Assembly: GCA_012932295.1 (NCBI GenBank)
Contig: JAAONU010000001.1
Span: 59,493,693-59,557,692 of the forward strand
Length of the DNA: 64,000 nt
Source of the DNA: Cyclina sinensis
Lineage: Eukaryota > Mollusca > Bivalvia > Venerida > Veneridae
Direction: 5' to 3'
Positions 35,138 to 45,907 of this stretch are shown in pieces. Within the stretch, counting starts at the first letter, position 1. Every line of letters begins with the position of its first letter. Both the position numbers and the translations under genes were made by a program. The notes beneath the pieces are model-generated. The model did not search any database and had not been told where the DNA came from. It saw nothing but the letters and a program-made list of their open reading frames with translations.

Positions 35138-37588
35138 AAGAGGGCCATGATGGCCCTGGATCGCTCACCTGAGTACTTTGCCTGAGGGTCTATTGTTAAG
35201 CAAACATCAGATGCAACATTACATTTTCTAACTGAAGATATTCAAAGATCTCATATTTTATACAAAAAAAAATCCATGAGGCAGAGGCAATTTCGTGATA
35301 ACAGCTTGTGAGGAGATGTCATTTGAAGCTATATATTGAAGAAAACCTATTTTTAGCTCTGGTGGCCATTTTGTTCAATGGAGCTGAACCGTTTAAGATA
35401 TTTTAAAGCAGGGGTATATAAGGATCATTTCCGTGAAATTTGATGGAAAACTACCTTGCCATTGAGGAGGAGATGCTGTTTGATTTCTTTTCTATTTTTA
35501 GCTTTTGCAGCCCTTATGTGCAATGGAGCAGAATGGTTTGAGCAATTTTAGAAAAGGGCATTATAAGGAACATTTCTGTCAAATTTGGTTTAAAATGGCC
35601 AAGTGGTTTTGGAGGAGATGTCATTTGAAGCAAAATATTGACAAAAATCTATTTTAAGCTCTGGCAGCCATTTTGTTCAATGGAGCAGAACTGTTTTATG
35701 ATTTTAATAGAGGGCTATGTAAGGAACATTTCTGTGAAATTTGGGGGAAAATCTCCCAACCGTTTAGGAGGAGAAGCTGTTTGATTTCTTTTCTATTTTG
35801 AGCTTTTGCAGCCCTTATGTGCAATGGAGCGGACAGTTTGAGCAATTTTAGAAAAGAGCATTATAAGGAACATTTCATTCTGTCAAGGTTGGTTTAAAAT
35901 GGCCAAGTGGTTTTAAAGGAGATGTTATTTGAAGCCAAATATTGACAAAAATCTATTTTTAGCTCTGGCCGCCATTTTGATCAATGGGACGGAACCGTTT
36001 AAGCAATTTTAATAGAGGGCTATGGAATATTTCTATAAAATTTGGTGGAAAAACACCCAACTGTTTAGGAGGAGATGCTGTTTGAATTTTTTTCTATTTT
36101 TACCTTTTGCAGCCCTTATGTGTATGGCACTCCAATTGTCCAATTATTACGTGAACCTATGTTTACACTCGTAAAACTAGGATTTACGGTTGATAAACCA
36201 GGTTTTTCAAACGTAAAACCTAGTTTTACGAATATTAACTTATATTTTCGAGCAAAATCATGGGTTAATGTCGCGAACTGTAGTTTACGCTCGAAAACCA
36301 TAGATCACGTTTGAAAACACAAGTTTACGGTCGAAAATATAGGATATGTTTGTAAACTATCCTTTACGTGCGTAAACCGGGGTTTACGAGCGTAACAATA
36401 AGATAGTGCCCGTAAACATAGGATAACAGTTGAAATCAGTTGTTTAATTGAAAAACCTAGTTTATCAAACGTAAATATAGGTTCAAGAGCGTAATCTAGG
36501 GTTTACGACGGTTATCCTATATTTACGCTCGAAAATGTAGGATAAATTCAATAAACCAGGTTTTACGATTGAAAAACCTGTTTTATCCCGTTGGGCGTAA
36601 ACATATGTTCACGTTATTTTGGACAGTTGACTTCCCTTGAAATATATTTTACGGAATTTAACCAGTGTTTTCAAGCAAAAACGTATGATAACGGTCGTGA
36701 ACCATTGTTTACGGAGGTAAACCTAGGTTTACATTTAATAAACCAAGTTACTGAGAAAAAAATATGAATTTACGAACGTAAATATAGGTTTACAGTCATA
36801 AACCTATGTTAAAGGTCGCAAACCCAAGTTTACGGTGATAATCTTAGGATATTGACCGAAATTCTAATATTATTTGAGAAACCTAGTTTATTGAATGTAA
36901 ACATACGATCATGAGCGTAAACTACTGTTTATGGCCATTATCCAATGTTTACACTCAAAAAATAGAGGTTAAAAATAAAAAAACCAGGTTTTACGTTTGA
37001 AAAACCTAGATTATCGACCGTAAATCCTAGTTTTACGAGCGTAAACATAAGTTCATGTAATTATTGGACAATTGGCATGCCATATATGTGGAATGAAGCA
37101 GAACGGTTTGAGCAATTTTAGAAAAGGGCAATATGAGAAACATTTCTGTCAAATTTGGTTTAAAATGGCAGAGTGGTGTTAGAGGAGATGTCATTTGAAG
37201 CCAAATATTGACAAAAATCTATTTTTAGCTCTGGCAGCCATTTTGTTCAATGGAGCGGAACCATTTTAGCAATTTTAATAGAGGGCTATATATGGAACAT
37301 TTCTGTAAAATTTGGAGGAAAAACACCCAGCTGTTTAGGAGGAGATGTTGTTTGAATTTTTTTCTTTTTTTAGCTTTTGCAGCCCTTATGTGCAATGAAG
37401 TGGAATGGTTTGAGCATTTTTAGGAAAGGGAAATATAAGGAACATTTCTGTAAAGTTTGGTTAAAAATAGCTCTGTGGTTTAGGAGGAGATGTCATTTAA
37501 AGTAAAATGTTGACGACGGACGACTGACGACGGACACAGGGTGATCACAATAGTTCACCCTAAGCATCTGATCAGGTGAGCTAAAAAA
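35138..37588 (+). mobile_element. AAGAGGGCC-family element, split by a nested insertion
   Basis: After AAC it opens AAGAGGGCCATGATGGCCC then GCTCACCTGAG. Its core differs from the other members: alternating units with TTTTGCAGCCCTTATGTGCAATGG, GAACATTTCTGTCAAATTTG and GGAGGAGATGTCATTTGAAG. A GACGACGGACGACTGACGACG tract lies at 37511-37534, and a 3' hairpin (TTCACCCTAAGCATCTGATCAGGTGAG) at 37552-37582. A separate 962-bp element interrupts one unit at CTTATGTG. Confidence 0.85.
36123..37084. mobile_element. Palindromic GTTTACG/CGTAAAC-array element with TIRs
   Basis: The ends are imperfect inverted repeats of about 40 bp (TATGGCA..CCAATTGTCCAAT ... ATTGGACAATTGG..TGCCATA). The insert is flanked by TATGTG at 36117-36122 and 37085-37090, and the sister repeat unit at 35814-35824 shows the uninterrupted site. 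The interior is an array of degenerate units of about 24 bp alternating GTTTACG / CGTAAAC around CCTAG or AGG(A/T)T cores, with CG at most unit joints, so each unit can fold back on its neighbour. Opposite-strand frames at 36075 and 36116 reflect this symmetry and are not proteins. I do not recognise the class. Confidence 0.75.
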
Positions 37589-39539
37589 ACGGATAGTTTC
37601 TAAGTCACTACTTAAGATTCAGCCTTCAACACATAGGAAATAAGTTTGATCTTCTATCACTTCACCAAAGCACCTTGACTTCTGAACTTTAATTAAGACT
37701 TAGTTTTTGCCAAGTATTGCATTCAACCACTAGACCAGTAGTCTTATAGTATTGCAAAGAATTTGAAATAATCCAAGAGCTAGGTCAAAGGTTTGGCTCC
37801 TTTAACATGATGTGTAGGAAAGAGAATATGAAGCAAAATCATCAACTGAGATTTCATTTCCTAGCCTTTATCAAATCTTTCACATTTTTTGTTGGCTGCC
37901 TTATTTGGAACATATCTATACATAAGTGAAACCACTCCCACTTTTGCGCTGACAAACATGCGCACATGTATTTGGCAGGTAAAAAATAGAACAGTGCTCT
38001 TCAGGAATAAGTGGAGAAATTGCAATTCTTCAGGGATAAATCTATAAGAAATTTAAATAATTTTGCTTTCTGATTGGCTAGAGAAGTACGACAAACTCTG
38101 GCAAAATATATTTCTATATCTCTTTAATGTTAATACCACAAATCTAAGAAAACTAGAAAACTGCTTATCTATTAATCAGGTACCAGCTATCACAAATTTC
38201 ATGAATTTGCTTATACAAAATCTTCCAGTCAAACTCCTTAATTATCTGTTAATCTGGTAAACTTTATAGACTTTTCATGAAATGGCTTCTGCCAAAGCTC
38301 CTAGTCAAATTCCTCATTCCTCAATATCTAACGTCTGATCTGAGAGATTATCATAATTCTTCCTCCCTTTAGATTTAATTCTGACTGGTTAAAAATAAGC
38401 CAAACAATGTTTTTACTACTTCACAAATGAAATGTTTCCTATCCCACCCTTGCCTTATCTTGTTACACAATTAGGATAATATCTAGATCGTTTTCCCAAA
38501 GAGTAAGAACAGGATTTTCTTAATGTGATCTGCAACAGTTATAAAACACAATTTTGATTTCAGTCTGCAATGTTTTGGATGATTTTTGTTTTTGCATAGC
38601 TTTAGTACATCTATCAATTGTAGCAAAATGTTGACAAGTTTCTACCTGTTTTAATATTTTATTATTTTGAATTTCTGCATTTTGAATTTTTCTTATTCTT
38701 CACAATTTTTTCTTTAATCAAGTTGTAAGTACATGTAAGTTTTATTTCGACAGAATTGATACAGTCTTTTTTTTTTTAATCAGTTGACATCATCTATTTC
38801 AAGAACATTTGAATTCTTGTTTTATTCTAAGACTGCTATAATTAGGTTTCATTCATTAGGAAAATGATACATGTGAAAAAAGGTATCAAGACAATTGAAA
38901 AGTATTTACTTTCAGACATTGAAATCTTCTTTTATTTTCTACTAAAAAACAAGTCAGCAGGTGTGTTTTAACAATAAAATTTTATGTTCCACCTGTCAAA
39001 TAGGACTTCACCATTATCAAAGAAAAAAAACTAGGAATAGTTGACTGACAGATACAGGAAAAATAGGCAACATATATGTAATAATGAGGCGATAAAATGC
39101 TAGAAACGTATTCAGATAGCATACACTTTTTGTTTTTCTAATTAACATTTTGAGAAAATACATCATAACAAAATGGCTACAAGAAATCATGTGCTAATTG
39201 GGGTTTGGCATCTAATTGTTTTTTCTGTGATTATTTATGTACAGTAAGTACCTTCATGGTGATGGGAGATGGTTTATTCAGACATCCCAGGCTCCAGACA
39301 TCTCTGACAGACTTCAAAACAACTGTTGATTCTAAACCAGAAGATCAGAGACACTATATAGATAAATAAACTTCATTGAATTCATAAGAATTGCAAAATG
39401 TACTACTTTTAAAGAAATGAATGTCAAATTCAGTGGTCAAAGATTGATGTTAGATCAGTCCATCTCAAATCTTAAAGTGAATGTTATGCTTGCATTTGCT
39501 TAAAAATGCTTTGATAGTTGTATGTTTAATTCCTTGATA
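37589..39539. other. AT-rich stretch, no gene seen
   Basis: No protein, RNA or repeat structure recognised. The frame at 38063 is AT-rich without family features. Confidence 0.5.
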
Positions 39540-41300
39540 CTAGAAAATGCTCTGTGCATTTAAATATTTGGGGAAATGCTCAAAAATATTACATCTGAAT
39601 AGTTGGAGAAATGCTCAGTTATGGTACATTTAAATATTTGGGGAAATGCTCTGTAAGGTAACATTTAAATATTCTGGGAAATGCTCAGTAATGTTACATT
39701 TGAATATTTGGGGAAATGCTCTGTAATGTTACATTTTAATATTTAAGGAAATGCTCAGTAATGTTACATTTGAATAGTTGGAGAAATGATCAGTAATGGT
39801 ACATTTAAATAGTTGGAGAAATGCTCAGTTATGGTACATTTGAATACTTGGGGAAAATTGCTCTGTAAGGTAACATTTAAATATTCTGGGAAATGCTCAG
39901 TAATGTTACATTTGAATATTTGGGGAAATGCTCTGTAATGTTACATTTTAATATTTAAGGAAATGCTCAGTAATGTTACATTTGAATAGTTGGAGAAATG
40001 CTCAGTAATGTTGCATTTGAATATTTGGGGAAATGCTCAGTAATGTTACATTTGAATATTTGGGGAAATGCTCAGTAATGTTACATTTAGATATTTGGGG
40101 AAATGCTCAGTGATGTTATATTTGAATATTTGGGGAAATGCTCAGTAATGTTACATTTAAATATTTAGGGAAATGCTCAGGAATCTAACTGAGGAATGTT
40201 ACATTTAAATATTTGGGGAAATGCTCAGTAATGTTACATTTGAATATTAGGGGAAATGCTGAGTTATGTTACATTTGATTATTTGAGGAAATGCGCTGAA
40301 TTGTTACATTTGAATATTCTGGGAAATACTTTTTAATGTTACATTTGAATATTTTGGGGAAATTCTCTGAACTGTTACTAGTCTGGGAAAAGCTTTTTAA
40401 TGTTGCATTGGAATATTTTGGGAAATGCGCTGTAATAGTACATTTAGATAATCTTGGTAATGCATGTAAGGTTAGGTTAGGTTAGGTAAGGTTAGGTTAG
40501 GTTAGGTTAAAACATTGTAATGTTCTCTATTGGAAATGCTTTTTAATGTTACATTTAGATAATCAGGGAAATGCACTGTATATTAACACTTAGATAATCT
40601 TGGAAATGCATTGTAATGACATGTAAAAACATTTTGGAAAATGCTCTGTTACATTACATTTAATATTCTGTGAAATGAACAGTAATGTTATGTTAAAACA
40701 GTTTTGGAAATGCTCTGTTATGTTACAGTTCAATATTTTGGTATATGCTCTGTAATGTTGAATTCAAATGCACTTGGAAATGCACTTGGGAGGGAAATGC
40801 ACTGTAATGATACATTTAATTATATGGGTAATGAATGCAATGTAATAGTTACACACAGCTTAATTCATTTTCTTGGAAAATGTGAGCCAATAACCCAATG
40901 CCCTCTAGAGATACAGGTACATTCAAATTTGCTTGGGAATGCATTATAATTGCATGATGTTTCATTCCATTTTATTGAGAAATGCTATAATATCATGTTT
41001 AAATTCAGTTAGCTCTGAGAAACTGATTTATATTTTTTATGTAAATGCTGTCAAGTTTTGGTAGAAAACATTCAAAACAACTTTGAAATGCTTTGCATTG
41101 TAATAAATCGTTGGGAAATGCTGTTAAGTGTTGCATCTTAATTTCCTGGGAAGTGTCCACTAATCTCACATTCCAATTTTCTGTGATGCTTAGTAATGTT
41201 ACACTGATAATTCCAGAAACATTCTCTGTTATATGATATTTTAATGCCTTAAATATAAACACATTGTAATGTAATTTTACATTCATACAACAAAACAATA
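39540..41300 (+). repeat. 35-bp minisatellite, decaying to the right
   Basis: The unit is GAAATGCTCAGTAATGTTAC followed by ATTTGAATATTTGGG (35 bp). About twenty recognisable copies lie between 39540 and 40280, with higher-order repetition (a block of several variant units at about 39640-39760 recurs at about 39860-39980). Copies then become shorter and degenerate through 41300, still showing GAAATGCxCTGTAATGTTACA. The frames at 40704 and 41005 derive from it. Confidence 0.9.
40467..40509 (+). repeat. (TTAGG)n interstitial array
   Basis: About eight GGTTA units with one GGTAA variant, inside the minisatellite. The pentamer equals the arthropod telomere unit rather than the TTAGGG expected for molluscs. 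Confidence 0.85.
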
Positions 41301-41606
41301 ATGTCTGAACTAAAAGGGACTTTCTTGAATTAAGAGGAGGTCACTTCCCTGCCTCACCACCTTTATTCACAAGACTTAAAAAGTGGCTCCCTTTGACTAT
41401 TTTTTCTTCCTGAGACTGAAAACACACTTATTTGGGTAGAGACGTAACTCCAGGAAATTACTGCCCTGTGATTGGATGTTTACCTGTGTCTCAAGTGTCA
41501 AGAATACAAAAAATATCAAAATCAAAATTAGATCATTAACTGAAAAGGATGTGTGTTTGGATTAAAGAGTTCTATAAAGAAAATAACAATAAAAATAAAA
41601 CATAAA

Positions 41607-42730
41607 CAAGATCTGTCACTGGAAATTGACATATGCCCCCCGAAATGTACATTTGAAATGAAACTGGTGTAAATATATAATTGAATATGCCTGTGGAAAA
41701 GAGATCAGACAAAAAAATAGAGCATGAACTGAATGTAAATGGTAAAGAAATTTTTTTTTTGCTTCAGATTCTTATATGAAGGTTGAAGACATATTTTATT
41801 CAATGAAATAGAAAGCTGTGAGTTTGGCCTTGAATATGAACAATGATGTTTTATTCCCAACCCCTACTGATGTTTTATATATTACAAGGCTATGTGACAA
41901 ACATTCTGGTTACAATAAAATCCCCCAAGCGGTTTTGTATAAGTATCTTGGACAAGATTTTAATATAGAAGTTAAAGTAAAAAAATGGCTAAGGGCCCAT
42001 AACTCTGCCAAAAATAATCAGACCAGAAACTCCTGATGATATGCACAGCTAGGTTTGGTGACAAACATTCCTTTGTAGTTTCAATGAAATCCTCAAGTAG
42101 TTTTGGAGATGAAGCATGGACAAGATTTTAATATAGAAGTTAGAGGAAAAAATGACTAAGTGCCCATAACTCTGCCAAAAATAATCTAAGCAGAAAATCC
42201 TGATGATATTCACAACAAGGCTTGGTGACAAACATTCCTGTGAAGTTTCAATGAAATCCTCAAGTAGTTTTGGAGATGAAGCATGGACAAGATTTTAATA
42301 TAGAAGTTAGAGTAAAAAATGACTAAGTGCCCATAACTCTGCCAAAAATAATCTAAGCAGAAAATCCTGATGATATTCACAACAAGGCTTGGTGACAAAC
42401 ATATTCCTGTGAAGTTTCAATGAAATCCTCCAAGCGGTTTTGGAGATGAATTTGGACAAGATTTTAATATAATAGAAGTTAGAGTAAAACATGACTTAGT
42501 GCCAATAACTCTGCCCAAAAAAAAAAATTGAGTGGAATCTCCTGACGATATGCACAACTAGGCTTGGAGACATTTAAACACTCCTGTTAAGATTCAATGA
42601 AATCCCTCAAGCAGTTTTGGAGATGAAGAGAGGACAAGATTTTACAGGACAGACAGACGGACTGAAGGACTGATGGACGGATGGACAGACAGTGCGATTA
42701 CTATATGCCTCCTTTCAGGGGGAATAAAAA
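41607..42730 (+). mobile_element. CTGTCACTGG-type element with ~165-bp units
   Basis: After AAAC it starts AAGATCTGTCACTGGAAATTGACATATGCCCCCC. At least four units of about 165 bp follow (CCATAACTCTGCCAAAAATAATC, CTGATGATAT-CACAAC, GGCTTGGTGACAAACATTCC, GTTTTGGAGATGAAGCATGG). A GACAGACAGACGGACTG... tract lies at 42649-42700. The 3' hairpin ATATGCCTCCTTTCAGGGGGAATA ends it. Minus-strand frames at 42049, 42210 and 42307 are successive copies of the same unit. Confidence 0.85.
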
Positions 42731-42833
42731 GTACTATAGTTTCAAGTATCAATAATTTATGGAATATCCCTTACAGTTAACTTCAACATGATATTCCAGT
42801 TAACACTGCTCTTGATTGTAAGACTTTACCCTT

Positions 42834-43039
42834 AATACCCTGCTGCAGGCAACTGACTCTGCCTTTGCGACCAGAGATGACCAACCTATCAGCCTGCACA
42901 TCTGTGCAGTCTGATCACGGTCTGCACTATTTACCATTCAGTCAGTAAATTTTCAATAAGTACCCCCCAAAACAATTAATGGATTTGTCCAATTTAAAGA
43001 TGGACAAGTCCATTTTAGATATTTAGCATGGTCAGGGTT
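42834..43039. repeat. ~206-bp dispersed fold-back repeat
   Basis: Ends AATACCCTG(CTGC) and (GCATG)GTCAGGGTT are roughly inverse. The interior contains the short palindromes CTGCACATCTGTGCAG and TGGACAAGTCCA, plus CTGCCTTTGCGACCAGAGATGACCA. I recall closely similar short sequences as common in bivalve genomes, but cannot verify this here. Non-coding. Confidence 0.45.
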
Positions 43040-44406
43040 CAAAAAAGCAAAACAAAATTTGTTATGAATTTCTATGTTTCTATGTTATAGATGTCTTTTA
43101 CAATGAAGATGATGTAATGTAACAAAATGTTACATAAAAGTTAAAATCACTTGACTAATTATAGTCTTAATTACATGACAAGCATTTTAAAAGAGAAGAT
43201 ATAAATATTAAAAAAAAAAACATCAATTAGAATCAAGAAAGGTGATTACATAGATAATTATGTAAAACCCTGGTAAAATAATATCTTTCATAACCACTTG
43301 CACATTTAATATAAGCTGCCAAGAAAAATTGTAATATAGCCTTATTTACTGATTGAAAACAGTGAATTGTATATAAAGATATAACATCTTGCAGATTTTT
43401 TTGGGGTTTTTTTGCAAGTTTTTACTCTCTTAATGTTTTTCCATCACATTTTAATGGTTAAATTGTTTGCATGAATCATTTCATAACAAAATGTAACCCC
43501 TTCTATATAACAAGCAATAAAGATAACTTTTATAACTTAAACAAAATAAACCTTCACTACTGTCTGATTCCTGGAAGACAACATACCTTAAACAATAATT
43601 AATAATCCAATATTTTCATATATTGAGTATTAACATAGTAAAACTCTGCATGTACCAATTTACCAAACTGCTGCAGAAGATTATAAATTAAAGCTGCAAG
43701 ACATTTCTTTTTCAAAAGGAACTAGCTGAAACAGCTCACATGTTCAATCACCAAAGGTCTGAGGGTCATATAGATTAAAATCTAAGCACAATAATCTATC
43801 TTTAGTTGGATTACAGTGAAAATGTGTAAAAAAAAATCTAAATCTTCATCCAAACATTGAGAAGAAACCTATTCTTTTATCAAAATCTATGATATTTTTT
43901 CAGCAGGAAACACTAGCTTCTCATCCCTTACTCAGATAACTAAGAAAAAAAAACTAGTCATATATCACCAAAAAGCCTTAACCAGGCCAAAACTGGAATA
44001 TATTTGTAAACTTCATACTAAGCTAAACTGCAATTTGTTTTACCCTTAAATCTCAATACAGAAACAGACCTATTTTTACTTGTAACACCCCAATTCTTTC
44101 AGGCAAAATTTTGTATATTTGTTCAAAGTATTTCAAAGTCACAATGTAGGCTGCATTTAAAGTTCACCTCTTCCCTCAAAGACTGACCTTGATTTTTCAA
44201 TAACAGACCATCACCCATATACACATCACTCTGTCTCAGCAAGGTTTAAGTTTGAGCAAAGTAGCTTACCTCCTGACATAACAAAAATAGAACCTGGACA
44301 AACTAAATTGCACTTAATTTTCATCTTTATTTATCAGTGTGAACTAAACCTTTCATTGACAGACCTTGTTTGTGCAAATAACAATCTGTTTTGCCAGGTC
44401 CACATT
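43040..44406. other. AT-rich stretch, no gene seen
   Basis: No ORF of note, no tandem repeat or element ends recognised. Confidence 0.5.
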
Positions 44407-44500
44407 TATGGCACGCCAATTGTCCAATTATTACGTGAACCTATGTTTACGGTCGAAAAACTAGGATTTACGGTCGATAATGTAGGTTTTTCAAACGTAC
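44407..44500. mobile_element. 94-bp fragment of the GTTTACG element with its own target duplication
   Basis: It matches the left end of 36123-37084 (TATGGCAC.CCAATTGTCC, AATTATTACGTGAACCTATG, CTAGGATTTACGGTCGATAA) and stops after TCAAACGTAC without the right TIR. It is flanked by perfect ACATT at 44402-44406 and 44501-44505. The frame at 44308 reads through it. Confidence 0.65.
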
Positions 44501-44505
44501 ACATT

Positions 44506-45001
44506 CCTGAAAAGCCTTTTTAAAGTTCTACCATGCATTACAAAGTTATGGTGCAGACAATATCATGCAGGCAGACTGATCAACAGAGGCAACACACAAC
44601 TGATGCATATACAATGAACTGCTTATACTGCAACTATGTCAAGCTCCTCCAAGCAAAATTAACGAAAGGTCTAAAAAGTTGCTGGATGTGAGTTTCATCG
44701 AATATAGCCTCTGTTTACCTGATAAAGTCAACCATATGTCTGCTTCTTGGCATTTTTGTGTTCCCCTACCTTCCAAATGATAATGAAATCACCATTGTTT
44801 CATGACCATGAAATCATAGCCAAAGTGCTTTCCTGCTTTACTTTTATGTACTTTAAGAGCACAAATACTGGTAGTAAACCTTATCCTTAACCACCTGCAG
44901 GTGTGAGGTAGTTAACTCACAGTAATAAAATATTAATAAAATCAGAATTCCCTCAAGGCATTACAAATACTCTGGAGAAGTTTCAGTAATCTCATTACTA
45001 A
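44506..45001. other. No gene seen
   Basis: Plain AT-rich sequence between the 94-bp fragment and the LTR element. Confidence 0.45.
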
Positions 45002-45871
45002 TATTATGATCGGTAATTTGTTGTGAGGTTTTTCTTGGCGATATATTTGTTGTCGTTTTGGTTGACAAATGGATGTTTAATTACAAAACTGTCTGAATAA
45101 TGTTTTTCAAATTTTATTTACTTGTTAACAAGATAACATTTCCATAGTTCTAACACAATAGTCCATAAATACTTCAACATGAACTGTTATTTAATTTAAT
45201 TCATAAGTTTTTAAGTCACAAAGTTATTAATCTATATATTTTCTTCTGACACAAAGTAGTTTTTCTTTTCACAAAGTTCTCTCTAAAATTTATCCAACAC
45301 CAAGTAGTTTTTCTCTTATGAAATTTAAATGTCTCTCCGTTTAAAAATGATTTGTTGCTTCTTTTATAGTGTATACCTCTAATCTGGCATTAACACCTAA
45401 AAAATACTCATGTGTCAAGGATTATTAAAATACTGATTACTAATCTAGTTAGGAATGAATTCATTTTTGCTTTTTTTTCTAATATAAAAGATTATTATGT
45501 ATTCATTTCCTAATCAGACCTCAGCACATGGTGTCAACATTTGAAGTAAAAATGGCTTTAAAAACATTAACATTCTAGACAGATTACACTGAAGGTGCTA
45601 ATAGAAAGCCAGATGACAAAAACAACACATTAACAGATTATTGAGCTACCTTTCTTCTCAAAAAATAACTGAGCTCAAATAATGTTGATTTTCAAAATTG
45701 ATAGAAGTTTAATATTGTAAAATAAAATTAATATTTTCACATTCCTTATTAATCAACTATTCTATTAACAATAAATTTGACAATGAAAAGTTAAAATTCA
45801 CAACAATTATATTTAAAATTCTGTGTTATGATGCTTTAAGATATTGTTTTAAAAAAATGTGCATCATGATA
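45002..45871 (-). repeat. LTR (3' LTR in element orientation)
   Basis: 870 bp, AT-rich, bounded by the short inverted repeat TATTATGAT...ATCATGATA. On the minus strand it includes an AATAAA near its distal end and TATATA-like stretches, as expected of an LTR that supplies promoter and polyadenylation signals. Identical by eye to 46949-47818. Confidence 0.8.
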
Positions 45872-45907
45872 ATTCCTCCGCACTCTGTTGAATTTCGACC
45901 TCGAAAT

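Noticed and set aside
36075..36314. Overlapping ORFs on both strands at the same place as possible coding sequence
   Set aside because: The symmetry comes from the palindromic GTTTACG/CGTAAAC array and its TIR; no codon bias or domain.
36123..37084. CRISPR-like array of regularly spaced palindromic repeats
   Set aside because: Units are contiguous, degenerate and have no unique spacers; the genome is eukaryotic.
40467..40509. True telomere or chromosome fusion point
   Set aside because: Only about eight units, wrong repeat for molluscs and embedded in a minisatellite.
42049..42492. Three overlapping, nearly identical minus-strand ORFs that look like a small gene family
   Set aside because: They are successive units of the ~165-bp tandem repeat in the element at 41607-42730.
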